This document shows positions 17,169 to 25,083 of a stretch of 64,000 nt of DNA, piece after piece; the stretch's first letter is position 1, and each line of letters opens with the position of its first letter. The stretch is from Ralstonia sp. ASV6 (GTDB taxonomy: Bacteria; Pseudomonadota; Gammaproteobacteria; Burkholderiales; Burkholderiaceae): contig NZ_JAELUI010000003.1 of assembly GCF_016429285.1 (NCBI RefSeq), forward strand, positions 20,122 to 84,121. Reading direction: 5' to 3'. Made by a program: the position numbers and the translations under genes. The notes beneath the pieces were generated by a model, which was given only the letters and a program-made list of their open reading frames with translations, searched no databases and had not been told where the DNA came from.

Positions 17169-18278
17169 ATGAACGCCCCCAAGAACGCCCCTTACGAGCG
17201 GCTCTTCACGCACAAGCATGCCCTAAACGAAAGCCGGCTGGAACGCGCCGATATGGCCCCCGTGGCCGCCCCCGGCGAGGTCATCTTGCGCCTGGACCGC
17301 TTCGCGCTCACCACCAACAACATTACCTACGCGGCCTTTGGCGATGCCATGCAGTACTGGTCGTTCTTCCCCACCGGGCAGGACGGCTGGGGCCACATGC
17401 CGGTGTGGGGTTTTGCCGATGTGGTGAGCTCCACGGTGGAGGGCATTGACGTGGGCGAGCGCTTCTACGGCTATTTCCCGATCGCCACGCACCTGCGCAT
17501 GCAGCCAGAACGGGTAACGCCGCGTGGCTTCTACGATGGCGCAGCGCACCGCCAAGCGCTGGTCTCCGCCTACAACCAGTACACGCGCGTGACGCAGGAT
17601 GCTGCCTACGACGCGACGCTGGAGAACTACCAGATCCTGTATCGGCCACTGTTCATCACGTCGTTCATGCTGGCGGATTTTCTCTCGGACAACGCCTTCT
17701 TCGGCGCACGGCGGCTGGTGTTCTCCAGCGCCTCCAGCAAAACGGCGTATGGCACCGCGTTCTGCCTGCAGGACACGCCGGGGCTCACGCTCACCGCACT
17801 CACCTCCGCCGGCAATCGCGCCTTCGTCGACGGCCTGGGGTGCTACCACGACAGCGTCACCTACGATGCACTCGGTACGCTCGCTACCGATGTCCCCACG
17901 CTCTATGTCGACTTCTCCGGTGATGCGGCGCTACGCCGGCGCGTGCACGAGCACCTTGGCAACGCGCTGGTGTACGACTGCTTTGCGGGCTCCGCGCAGA
18001 ACACGGATTTCATCCAATCCGAAGATCTGCCCGGCCCAGCACCGCAGTTCTATTTCGCGCCGGTGCAGATCCGCAAGCGCAACGCCGACTGGGGCCCCGC
18101 CGTCGTCACCGAGAAGTTCAACGCCGCACAGCGACGCTTCATCGACCACGTACGCGAACCCGCGCACGGCTGGCTCACCCTGATCGAAGAGCACGGCATG
18201 ACCGCAGCACAAGCACGCATCGCCGCGCTGCACGCCGGGCGTACACACCCGCGTGAAGGCTATGTGATCCGACTGTGA
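17169..18278 (+). CDS. DUF2855 family protein
   Basis: A 369-aa soluble protein recognised as DUF2855 from FALTTNNITYAAFGDAMQYW and the WGHMPVWGFADVV stretch. The fold resembles quinone-oxidoreductase/MDR proteins without the usual Rossmann GxGxxG. No catalytic activity has been established to my knowledge. The gene lies 33 bp from a divergent TetR regulator, which suggests induction by a small molecule. GGAG precedes ATG 17169. Confidence 0.85.
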   Translation: MNAPKNAPYERLFTHKHALNESRLERADMAPVAAPGEVILRLDRFALTTNNITYAAFGDAMQYWSFFPTGQDGWGHMPVWGFADVVSSTVEGIDVGERFYGYFPIATHLRMQPERVTPRGFYDGAAHRQALVSAYNQYTRVTQDAAYDATLENYQILYRPLFITSFMLADFLSDNAFFGARRLVFSSASSKTAYGTAFCLQDTPGLTLTALTSAGNRAFVDGLGCYHDSVTYDALGTLATDVPTLYVDFSGDAALRRRVHEHLGNALVYDCFAGSAQNTDFIQSEDLPGPAPQFYFAPVQIRKRNADWGPAVVTEKFNAAQRRFIDHVREPAHGWLTLIEEHGMTAAQARIAALHAGRTHPREGYVIRL

Positions 18279-18386
18279 TGCGTGCGCTGGCTGCACGGAG
18301 GCCAGCGCCTCGCTCACGCGCTTGAAGACGTGGCATTCCGCGCGGGATGCTTTCGTATCCCTGGTGGGGAACCAACAAACAATCTA

Positions 18387-18405
18387 CAAATTTATATATT
18401 ATTTG
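18387..18405. promoter_or_regulatory. AT-rich dyad, candidate operator over the promoter of the thiosulfate genes
   Basis: CAAAT-TTATATATT-ATTTG is a perfect 5-bp dyad in a strikingly AT-rich patch of a GC-rich genome. It includes a -10-like TATATT (18395-18400), 40 bp before the first YeeE/YedE gene. AT-rich dyads over the -10 are typical of ArsR-type sulfide/persulfide sensors such as BigR; that link is inference. Confidence 0.4.
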
Positions 18406-18439
18406 AGACTGAATTGATTTCGCCCCCACCTCTGTTCCC

Positions 18440-18874
18440 ATGTCGATTGACTTTGCGCATTTCACGCCGGGCGCAGCCATGATTGGCGGCCTGATCATCG
18501 GGCTGGCCGCTGCCGTGCTGGTGTTGGGCAACGGACGCATTGCCGGCATCAGCGGCATCATTGGCGGGCTGCTGCAGCGCCCGCATGGCGACATGGATTG
18601 GCGTATCGCCTTTCTTGCCGGGTTGATGGGGGCGCCGGTCATTGCGGCGCTGCTCGGTCAACCGGTGGTGCCCGACATCTCTGCCGGCTGGGGCGAGGTC
18701 ATCGCCGCTGGCTTCCTGGTCGGCATCGGTACGCGCTACGCGGGCGGCTGCACGAGCGGCCACGGTGTCTGCGGGTTGTCGCGCGGCTCCGTGCGCTCAC
18801 TGGTGGCAACGCTCACCTTCATGGCAGCGGGCAGCGTCACCGTGTTCGTGATGCGGCACGTGGTGGGCGGCTGA
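18440..18874 (+). CDS. YeeE/YedE family sulfur-compound transporter, subunit 1
   Basis: A 144-aa membrane protein with four to five hydrophobic segments and the conserved cysteine motif GGCTSGHGVCGLSRGS near residue 100, the hallmark of YeeE/YedE (TsuA-like) proteins. In characterised YeeE, such cysteines line a path that passes thiosulfate through the inner membrane. Split two-gene versions (PmpA/PmpB-like) are common. The partner starts one base after this stop. A TsdA-like cytochrome follows, which supports a thiosulfate role. Confidence 0.88.
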   Translation: MSIDFAHFTPGAAMIGGLIIGLAAAVLVLGNGRIAGISGIIGGLLQRPHGDMDWRIAFLAGLMGAPVIAALLGQPVVPDISAGWGEVIAAGFLVGIGTRYAGGCTSGHGVCGLSRGSVRSLVATLTFMAAGSVTVFVMRHVVGG

Positions 18875-18875
18875 C

Positions 18876-19289
18876 ATGCCGATCGTGATGGCGTTGATCG
18901 CGGGCCTGCTGTTTGGTGCGGGGCTCATCGTATCGGGCATGGCCAATCCGGCCAAGGTACTCGGTTTTCTGGACTTGTTCGGCCAGTGGGACCCTTCGCT
19001 GGCCTTTGTGATGGCCGGGGCGATTGCGGTGGGGGTGATCGCCTTCTTCATCGCGCGGCGGCGCGGGCGCTCGCTGCTTGGCACGTCGATCCAATGGCCG
19101 TCGGCCACGTGCATCACCACGCGGCTTGTGCTCGGCAGCGCGGTCTTCGGTGTCGGCTGGGGCCTCGCAGGGTTCTGCCCGGGGCCAGCACTGGTGGCGC
19201 TGGGCGCGGGTGTGCCCAAGGCCATCGGCTTTGTCGTTGCCATGCTGGCGGGCATGGCCGTTTTCAGCGCAATCGAGCGCAAGCGCTAG
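18876..19289 (+). CDS. YeeE/YedE (DUF6691-like) transporter, subunit 2
   Basis: A 137-aa membrane protein, second half of the split YeeE/YedE transporter. It carries VSGMANPAKVLGFLDLFGQW near residue 20 and the second cysteine motif GFCPGPALVALG near residue 100. ATG 18876 lies one base past the TGA of the first gene, so translation is coupled. Substrate inferred as thiosulfate or another sulfane-sulfur anion from the neighbouring cytochrome. Confidence 0.88.
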   Translation: MPIVMALIAGLLFGAGLIVSGMANPAKVLGFLDLFGQWDPSLAFVMAGAIAVGVIAFFIARRRGRSLLGTSIQWPSATCITTRLVLGSAVFGVGWGLAGFCPGPALVALGAGVPKAIGFVVAMLAGMAVFSAIERKR

Positions 19290-19336
19290 CCGCGCACACC
19301 TCTACAACAACACACAACCAACCCACAGGGGGCAAC

Positions 19337-20146
19337 ATGACGCTTGGCAAACTCGGCGCCGCATTGGCGCTGGCCGTCAGCACATCCGCATTCGCACAAA
19401 CCACACCGAGCACGCTGCCGGTGCCCGACGAAGCCACCATCCCGGCCGGCCCCGTGGGCGACGCCATCAAGCGCGGCAAGCTGATCCTCACCGACACCAA
19501 GCGCCAGTTGCCCCATAACGTCGGCAACGGCCTGAACTGCACGAGCTGCCACCTGAACGGCGGCACCACGCCATACGCCGCGCCGTGGGTGGGGCTGACT
19601 GCCGCGTTTCCTGAATACCGCTCGCGCAGCGGCGCCGTCATTTCGTTGCAGCAGCGCGTGAATGATTGCTTCCAGCGCTCGATGAACGGCAAGCCGATCG
19701 CCTTTGACGGCGAGGACATGAATGCCATCCTCTCGTACATGAAATGGCTCTCGAGCGGCGTGCCCGTGGGCACCAACGTGAACGGTCGCGGCTTCGAGAA
19801 GATCGACACTACGCTCGTGCCGAATCGCGAGAACGGCAAGGCGATCTATGCGCAGCGTTGCGCTGCCTGCCACGGCGCCGAGGGCCAGGGCATGCCGAAC
19901 CCGCAAGGCGGCTACTTCATGCCGCCGCTGTGGGGCAAGGACTCGTTCAACATCGGTGCGGGCATGGCGCGCCTGTACACCGCTGCGCCCTTCGTGAAGC
20001 ACAACATGCCGCTGGGCCAGGGCGGCACGCTCACAGCACAGGAAGCCGTGGACGTGGCTGGATTCTTTACCCAACAGCCACGCCCCGACTTTGCCGACCG
20101 CGCAAAAGATTGGCCCAAAGGCGATCGGCCCAAAGACGCACGCTGA
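19337..20146 (+). CDS. tsdA: dihaem cytochrome c, TsdA-type thiosulfate dehydrogenase
   Basis: A 269-aa periplasmic protein with a signal peptide (ending SAFAQ, residue ~21) and two haem-binding sites, CTSCH near residue 72 and CAACH near 175. Thiosulfate dehydrogenase features are visible: VGNGLNCTSCHLNGGTTPYA and the NDCFQRSMNG segment, whose cysteine is the unusual axial haem ligand in TsdA enzymes. TsdA joins two thiosulfates into tetrathionate and passes electrons to cytochromes. It lies 47 bp after the YeeE/YedE pair, which gives a coherent thiosulfate module. Start ATG 19337 has GGGGGC upstream. The direction of the reaction in vivo cannot be read. Confidence 0.82.
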   Translation: MTLGKLGAALALAVSTSAFAQTTPSTLPVPDEATIPAGPVGDAIKRGKLILTDTKRQLPHNVGNGLNCTSCHLNGGTTPYAAPWVGLTAAFPEYRSRSGAVISLQQRVNDCFQRSMNGKPIAFDGEDMNAILSYMKWLSSGVPVGTNVNGRGFEKIDTTLVPNRENGKAIYAQRCAACHGAEGQGMPNPQGGYFMPPLWGKDSFNIGAGMARLYTAAPFVKHNMPLGQGGTLTAQEAVDVAGFFTQQPRPDFADRAKDWPKGDRPKDAR

Positions 20147-20170
20147 CGCAACGGCACCCAGCCAAGAAAA

Positions 20171-20203
20171 AAGCCTGCGACGTTACCGCCGCAGGCTTTT
20201 TCT
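20171..20203 (+). terminator. intrinsic terminator of the thiosulfate genes
   Basis: The stem AAGCCTGC/GCAGGCTT (20171-20178 and 20191-20198) is followed by TTTTCTTTG, 25 bp after the cytochrome stop. Confidence 0.88.
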
Positions 20204-20256
20204 TTGACACATCAGGACGGTTAGACGTCTCTTCTGTGTGAATCCCCGCTCAACAC

Positions 20257-21090
20257 TCAGTTGACCTTGAGCTGACCGCCACGGCCCAGGCCACCCTTCA
20301 CGTCTTGAGCCTTGTAGCTGCGCAGCGCAACGACCATCTTGTTCCAGGCATCAATAAAGGCGACCACCGTGGCCTTGCCTTCCGGCGTGCTGGAGAAGCC
20401 TGCCAGACCGCCGCCCACGCCACCGCCAAAGCCGGCCAGCACAGCGCCGTAGTTGGTGGCCGTCGAGCTGCCTTCGGCTGCGGCAATCTGCACGGCCGAG
20501 CGCACGTCAAACAGCGTCAGCGTCACCACCGATGCCTTCGACTTCACGCTGCCGGCCAGCGCAGCAATCGCGCTGTTGCCCAGCAGGCCGCCCACGGCGC
20601 CAGCCACACCGCCGATCGGCGAGTCGTTGATGATGATCTGCGGCTCCATGTAGTAGTCAGCCGCCACGCGCTGGCCCTTCTGTTGCTTGGAGCCAGCACG
20701 GTATTCGCCGGAGTTGCGCTGCAGATCGGTGATGCGCGACAGGCGTGCATCGGTCTTCTGGTTGCCGATCGACGTGATCACGAAACAGTTGGACTGCTGA
20801 ACAGCCAGACGCAGCAGCGGATCGATCGTGGTGATCTTGGTGGCGCTGCCGAACTGGCCGTACCAGTCGGCGTTGCGGCCGTCATCCATGGCGATCGTGC
20901 CCAGGGGCGAGGCGCAACGCTCGAGCGTCGGATCTGCGCCTGCACTGGAGCCGCCGGCTGCAGCACCGCTCACGCCGGCGTTCTGTCCGCCCGGGGTCAC
21001 CATGCCACCGCCGGCACATGCGGCGAGGGATGCAGCGATGACGGCCACACCTGCAAACTTGGCAGTGCGGCTGAAGAGATTGGTTTTCAT
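20257..21090 (-). CDS. CsgG/HfaB-family lipoprotein
   Basis: A 277-aa lipoprotein with a signal peptide and lipobox (SLAACAGG, Cys22), then a domain with CsgG-family features: MDDGRNADWYGQF, TKITTIDPLLRLAVQQSNCF, SGEYRAGSKQQKGQ and the TLTLFDVRSA strand. A Gly-rich segment (AGFGGGVGGGLAGF) precedes a C-terminal helix. CsgG is the curli export pore, but many CsgG-like lipoproteins with no curli genes are of unknown role; no csgA/B/E/F is here. The start is ATG 21090. It is in the same direction as the Sel1 lipoprotein, 145 bp upstream. Confidence 0.82.
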   Translation of the reverse strand: MKTNLFSRTAKFAGVAVIAASLAACAGGGMVTPGGQNAGVSGAAAGGSSAGADPTLERCASPLGTIAMDDGRNADWYGQFGSATKITTIDPLLRLAVQQSNCFVITSIGNQKTDARLSRITDLQRNSGEYRAGSKQQKGQRVAADYYMEPQIIINDSPIGGVAGAVGGLLGNSAIAALAGSVKSKASVVTLTLFDVRSAVQIAAAEGSSTATNYGAVLAGFGGGVGGGLAGFSSTPEGKATVVAFIDAWNKMVVALRSYKAQDVKGGLGRGGQLKVN

Positions 21091-21235
21091 ATTGTTTTGT
21101 GGCTCGAATTGAGTCGATTCACGGCTTACGCGTCCTTCGACTCGATAAGCCCCCCTTGGCAAGGCGCACGACGAGTTTTCCCCCTCCCCAAAGCGCCTTG
21201 AAAACGCGATAACGCTTTCGCTATCTGATTACCGG

Positions 21236-21817
21236 TCAGTACCAGTACCAGGTCGTTTGACGCCAAACGCCCAGATACGGGTAACCCGAGTACCAGTAGT
21301 TGTAATAGGTGGTGCGCCACTGCGTGCGCCACTTGTAGTCGTCCTGCTCCGACTGTTTCGCCTTGCGCGCTTCGTCGAGCAGTTTCTTGGATTCCTTGTC
21401 GCCGCGGCTCACCGCAATCGAGAGCCATTTTTCGGCTTCAGCCGGGTCGGAGCCCATCTCTTCGAGGCCAAACAGATAGAACGCGCCCAGCGCCTTCTGC
21501 GCCTGCAGGTTGCCGTGCTCTGCAGCCTCGCGCATCCACACCAGCGCCTGGTAGCTGTCCTGGCGCACGCCGTCACCACGGAAATAGCGCAGACCCAGGT
21601 CATAGGCGGCCTTGGGTTCTCGTTTGGCGACTTCCTTGAGGGCCGCGATACGCGGGTTTTCGTCCGGGATATTCGCCTGATCAAAGGCCACTTGAGCCTT
21701 GGGCCGATCGGCACACCCACGATCGTCGCAAATCCGCACCACATCGCTGGGCGGTTGAGGCTGGGCACAGGCGGCCAGCCACACGACTGCCCCCAGCATC
21801 AGCAAACGATTACGCAT
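21236..21817 (-). CDS. Sel1-repeat lipoprotein with aromatic C-terminal tail
   Basis: A 193-aa lipoprotein: lipobox VWLAACAQ (Cys17), a short N-terminal domain with two further cysteines (RICDDRGCAD), then two to three Sel1/TPR-like repeats (AAYDLGLRYFRGDGVRQDSY, ALVWMREAAEHGNLQAQKAL, KWLSIAVSRGDKESKKLL). The final 31 residues contain 6 Trp and 8 Tyr and no acidic residue, which is unusual and looks like an adhesive or membrane-interface segment. It precedes the CsgG-like lipoprotein on the same strand, so they may form one outer-membrane unit. Function unknown. Confidence 0.78.
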   Translation of the reverse strand: MRNRLLMLGAVVWLAACAQPQPPSDVVRICDDRGCADRPKAQVAFDQANIPDENPRIAALKEVAKREPKAAYDLGLRYFRGDGVRQDSYQALVWMREAAEHGNLQAQKALGAFYLFGLEEMGSDPAEAEKWLSIAVSRGDKESKKLLDEARKAKQSEQDDYKWRTQWRTTYYNYWYSGYPYLGVWRQTTWYWY

Positions 21818-22107
21818 TCGTCGACCCCTACTTTTTTATTGTTGCTATCGATTGAGAGGCTTTGTCAGCCTCGGATGGTATGCCCCAGCCGATCGCGCAA
21901 AGCCTTCTTTTTCCCGCCCCACCTACGAATTGCGGGCACATGATATAGATCGGTCTACTTTAGCGTCAACTATGTGCAGTTGTGTTACCAAAGCATAAAG
22001 CTGGCAAGGCAACAACAGTCTGGGCATGGCTTGGCTGTGGCCGAAATCCACAGGATGCGGCAAGAGGCCGATGCTAAGATGCAAGCCGGCAATCAAGAGA
22101 GGTCGCG

Positions 22108-22689
22108 ATGCGCGCAAGCAAGCGCCAGCAAGTGGTGGACAAGGCCAGTGAGCTGTTTTCCCGGCACGGTTTCTACCCGGTCGGCGTCGATTGGATCATC
22201 AGCGAGTCCGGCGTTGCGCGCATGACGCTTTATCGGCACTTTTCCGGCAAGGAAGACCTGATCAAGGAAGTGCTGGAGCAGCGCTACACCTTCATCATGA
22301 ACAGCATGGCCGAGCAGCTTTCGACCATGTCTGACGTCACGGCCCGCCTGAAGGGCATCTTCGACTGGTATGAAGCGTGGTTCCGCAGCCCGGATTTTGC
22401 CGGCTGCCTGTTCGAGCGCGCGCTGGCCGAGTTTGGCGCGACCTGCCCCAAAGTGACCGATGTGGCGGTGCGCTACCGCGACGACCTGCTCAACATGATC
22501 GAAACGCTCCTCGCGGAGATCGTCCCCGTCGATGCGGCGCGGCAGCTCGCAGGCATTTATGTGATGCTGCTCTCCGGCGCCACAGCCGATGCGCGCGCCG
22601 TGGGCGATCCGACTGCCGCCACCCGGGCGTGGCTTGCAGCGCAAGTCCTGCTGAACCAGGCCAGAACCAGCGCACGCGCCATCGCATAA
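22108..22689 (+). CDS. TetR/AcrR-family transcriptional regulator
   Basis: A 193-aa repressor. The helix-turn-helix covers about residues 25-50 (SESGVARMTLYRHFSGKEDL). The C-terminal ligand domain contains RSPDFAGCLFERALAEFG, a pattern of the TetR group near redox/NemR-like regulators, with two cysteines in that region. It is divergent from the Sel1 lipoprotein gene, with a 290-bp gap. No obvious target gene adjoins; the downstream glycosyltransferase remnant is convergent. ATG 22108 follows GAGAGG. Confidence 0.88.
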   Translation: MRASKRQQVVDKASELFSRHGFYPVGVDWIISESGVARMTLYRHFSGKEDLIKEVLEQRYTFIMNSMAEQLSTMSDVTARLKGIFDWYEAWFRSPDFAGCLFERALAEFGATCPKVTDVAVRYRDDLLNMIETLLAEIVPVDAARQLAGIYVMLLSGATADARAVGDPTAATRAWLAAQVLLNQARTSARAIA

Positions 22690-22702
22690 GCCGGCGTCGT
22701 CT

Positions 22703-23438
22703 CTACCAGCCCCGCTGCAAGCGCCGGGCGATCTGCCAGGGCAGACGCAGCAGCCCACCAGCCGTCAGACGCAAGTGCATCCCCACCAGCAGGATGTTGT
22801 CGCGCAGATATTGGAAGTGCGACACACCACCTTCGCTCCCCCGGAAGTAACGCACCGGCGCATCCACCCGAATAGGCCGCACACCGGCCCAGCACAAGCG
22901 CACAGCCGCTTCGGGGTCGAAGTCGAAGCCGCGCATCCAGGTGTGCCGGCGCATGATGGCGACCAGCGGCGCGATCGGATACACGCGGAATCCGAACAAC
23001 GTATCGCCAATGCCCGCCCATAGCGTTTCAAGGTCTGCGCACACGTTCGACAGACGCCGCCCCTGCACGCGCAATTGCGGCGCGCTGGCATCAAACACCG
23101 GTTGCCCGAGGATCATGGCATCCGGCGCCGCCTGCGAGGCGGCCATGAAGGCGGGGATCAGGTCCACCGGGTGCTGGCCGTCGGAGTCCATCGTCAGCAC
23201 GTAGGTGAAGCCGCGTGCGGCGGCAGCTTCAAGCCCGGCCTGAATGGCCGCACCCTTGCCCCGGTTGCGCGGCCATTGCCTGCAGGCGCTCGACGCTGCC
23301 ATCGGTGCTGCCATCAACCACGACCCACACGGGGCTCCATTGCGCGCGGGCGTTGCGCACGGTCTCGTCAAGCTTGACGCCTGGGTTGTAGCTCGGGATC
23401 AGGACGAGGTGCGTGGAAGATGCGCCAGTCATCGTCAT
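22703..23438 (-). pseudogene. family-2 glycosyltransferase, frameshifted (aryl-polyene cluster remnant)
   Basis: Two overlapping frames together make one GT2 protein. The N-terminal frame (from ATG 23438 or 23432) gives HLVLIPSYNPGVKLDETVRN, then VWVVVDGSTDGSVERLQAMA. The rest, in another frame down to 22703, gives NRGKGAAIQAGLEAAAARGF, the TMDSDGQHPVDLIP catalytic DxD region and RGSEGGVSHFQYLRDNILLV. The switch lies between about 23255 and 23290. Around a dozen residues normally present between the DGSTDG helix and NRGKG are missing, so a short deletion that is not a multiple of three is more likely than a single-base read error. It would abolish the enzyme. GT2 genes of this type occur in aryl-polyene clusters, and an ApeP fragment adjoins it. 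Confidence 0.75.
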
Positions 23439-23444
23439 GGCGTC

Positions 23445-23660
23445 ATGCGTGTGCGTCCACGTGCGGGCTTTCTTGCCAGCGTGCGCGGTGTTGAAGCACA
23501 CGTCGCGCGGCTCGATACGTTCGACGCACCGCTCGACATTGAAGTCGAGCGCATCAGCGGCGACGGCAACAACGTGCTTTACCGCTTTACCGTGCGCTGC
23601 GCCGAGCGCACGCTGCTCACTGGCCGCGCCGCCGTTGTGCTCGACGCGTCCGCCGTATGA
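23445..23660 (+). pseudogene. C-terminal fragment of an ApeP-like 3-hydroxyacyl-ACP dehydratase
   Basis: Only about 71 residues remain of a hotdog-fold protein whose family is usually about 150 aa. The preserved part (RPRAGFLASVRGVEAHVARL, then GDGNNVLYRFTVRCAE and LLTGRAAVVL) matches what I know of the C-terminal half of aryl-polyene dehydratases. The N-terminal half, with the substrate entrance and catalytic residues, is absent, and the reading frame runs upstream into the antisense of the glycosyltransferase. It is best seen as one edge of a deleted aryl-polyene gene cluster. The stop overlaps an in-frame ATG of the next gene. Confidence 0.65.
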
Positions 23661-23683
23661 ATCTGTTTGAGAGGAATCCCGCC

Positions 23684-23953
23684 GTGAAAGGTCGCCTGTT
23701 CCCGCTGTTGCCGCTTGCCGCGCTATGGTTGGCGCTGCTCAGCCCCATGGCCCATGCCGATCTGTCCGAGGTGAAGGAAAACATCAAGCAGGACACGAAG
23801 GAAGCTGCCAGAAAGACCGGACACGCCGCCAAGGAAGCCGGCCATGCCACGGCCAATGCCGCACGTGCGGTTGGGCATGGCGTGAAGAACGCCGCGCATG
23901 CCACCAAATGCGGTGTGAAGCACGTGTTCAAGAAGCCTTGCGATAGCGATTGA
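23684..23953 (+). CDS. small exported Ala/Lys/His-rich protein
   Basis: About 89 aa from the GTG at 23684, which has GAGAGGA at ideal spacing and yields a compact signal peptide (KGRLFPLLPLAALWLALLSP...AHA). An ATG at 23657 would add nine residues and overlap the ApeP fragment's stop. The mature part (~65 residues) is a run of short amphipathic repeats with recurring G-H-A/G-H-G (KTGHAAKEAGHATANAARAV), reminiscent of LEA or histone-H1-like low-complexity helices. It ends in a pair of cysteines around HVFKKPC. Function unknown. It may have been the outermost gene of the lost cluster. Confidence 0.6.
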   Translation: MKGRLFPLLPLAALWLALLSPMAHADLSEVKENIKQDTKEAARKTGHAAKEAGHATANAARAVGHGVKNAAHATKCGVKHVFKKPCDSD

Positions 23954-23966
23954 CGCTGCCAGTAAA

Positions 23967-23998
23967 AAACCCGGCATCCGTGATGGACTGCCGGGTTT
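23967..23998. terminator. intrinsic terminator between convergent genes
   Basis: The stem AAACCCGGC/GCCGGGTTT (23967-23975 and 23990-23998) lies between the small exported protein and the convergent OmpA-like gene, and can act in both directions. Confidence 0.8.
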
Positions 23999-24028
23999 AT
24001 ATCGACGCCTACCGCGTGATAACGCGAT

Positions 24029-24946
24029 CTACTTTGCGGCCACCGCAAAGGTAATGCGGCGGTTACGCTGACGCCCCTCTGCGCTCGCGTTGTCCGCCAC
24101 CGGCACGCTGGACCCTGCCCCCGCCGCGTGCAAGCGTTCCTGCGGCACACCTTGGCCCGTGAGGTACGCACGTACCGACTCGGCACGTTCGAGCGACAGC
24201 TTCTGGTTGGCGTCCTCATTGCCCTGATTGTCGGTGTGGCCGGTGATCACGATTGTGCGGTCGTCATCCTTCAACAACCCGGCGATATCGTTCAGGCGGC
24301 TCTTGGCCTCTTCCGGCAGCGTCGAAGAGCCGGAAGCAAACTCGATGCGCTCATCAAGCAGGTTGTCCGATGCAGCAGCCGCGCCGACTGTGCTTGCATT
24401 GGCATCGGTGGTCAATGCCACGTCCGACTTCAACTGGCTGGCGATCCAACCCGGTGCGACGGCGCCAGTAGCAGCGCGCACCGCCTCGCTCGGCGCCACA
24501 CCGGTCAGTTTCATGCCCTCCGCGCTGGTCTGCAGATCAAAGCTGCCCAGTTGCTTCAGGCGAGCCAGCACGTCAACCGGGCGGGACTGCCACCACACGG
24601 CTGGCGCACCCGCAGCAACGGTCAGCTGATCGACCACGTTGTCCTTGCCCCACAGCACGCGTGCGGGCTTGAGCAGGCGCTCCTTCGTCGCCTCGTCGGG
24701 CACGGCACCGCTAAGGGTGATCTTTTGCGCGTTACCGGCAAGCCCGATGGCACCTGGCGCTGTGGTGTGCTCGCCCGCCGACGAACCTGTAGACAACGCT
24801 GCCGTTGCAGCACCACCGCCCGCCGACGCAGCGTCCTGGCCGCTGATGAATCGCACCGCATAGATGATCACGCCGATCAGCAAAACACCGACCACAGCGG
24901 CAACGACGGCAAGGGAAACGCGTTCTGACTGGTCTTCCGTGGACAT
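24029..24946 (-). CDS. OmpA-family envelope protein with BON-like domain
   Basis: A 305-aa protein with one N-terminal membrane helix (VVAAVVGVLLIGVIIYAVRF), a Gly/Ala/Ser linker, a BON-like segment (KITLSGAVPDEATKERLL) and a C-terminal OmpA peptidoglycan-binding domain (about residues 195-305; IVITGHTDNQGNEDANQKLS and LSLERAESVRAYL). It is likely anchored in the inner membrane and reaching to the wall. The start is ATG 24946 (MSTEDQSERV) with GGGAG upstream. It follows ssb on the same strand with a terminator between, so it has its own promoter. Confidence 0.85.
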   Translation of the reverse strand: MSTEDQSERVSLAVVAAVVGVLLIGVIIYAVRFISGQDAASAGGGAATAALSTGSSAGEHTTAPGAIGLAGNAQKITLSGAVPDEATKERLLKPARVLWGKDNVVDQLTVAAGAPAVWWQSRPVDVLARLKQLGSFDLQTSAEGMKLTGVAPSEAVRAATGAVAPGWIASQLKSDVALTTDANASTVGAAAASDNLLDERIEFASGSSTLPEEAKSRLNDIAGLLKDDDRTIVITGHTDNQGNEDANQKLSLERAESVRAYLTGQGVPQERLHAAGAGSSVPVADNASAEGRQRNRRITFAVAAK

Positions 24947-25083
24947 GCGAAACACTCCCAAGTGGCGCCGCGCAGCCCAGAATGGGCCGGAGCGGATGAC
25001 GAACCAGCAATCTGACAGATCAGGGATGACTTGTCGACCGCATCACCGTGTTCAACTGTCTGTTGGCAGTGCGGGAAACCCAA

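Noticed and set aside
20257..21090. Complete curli operon
   Set aside because: Only the CsgG-like gene is present; no csgA, csgB, csgE or csgF sequence was found nearby.
23229..23438. Programmed frameshift in the glycosyltransferase
   Set aside because: There is no slippery heptamer, and about a dozen conserved residues are missing at the junction, so a deletion explains it better.
22108..24961. Genomic island or prophage around the aryl-polyene scar
   Set aside because: No integrase, transposase, tRNA end or direct repeat is present; the scar is better explained by deletion than by insertion.
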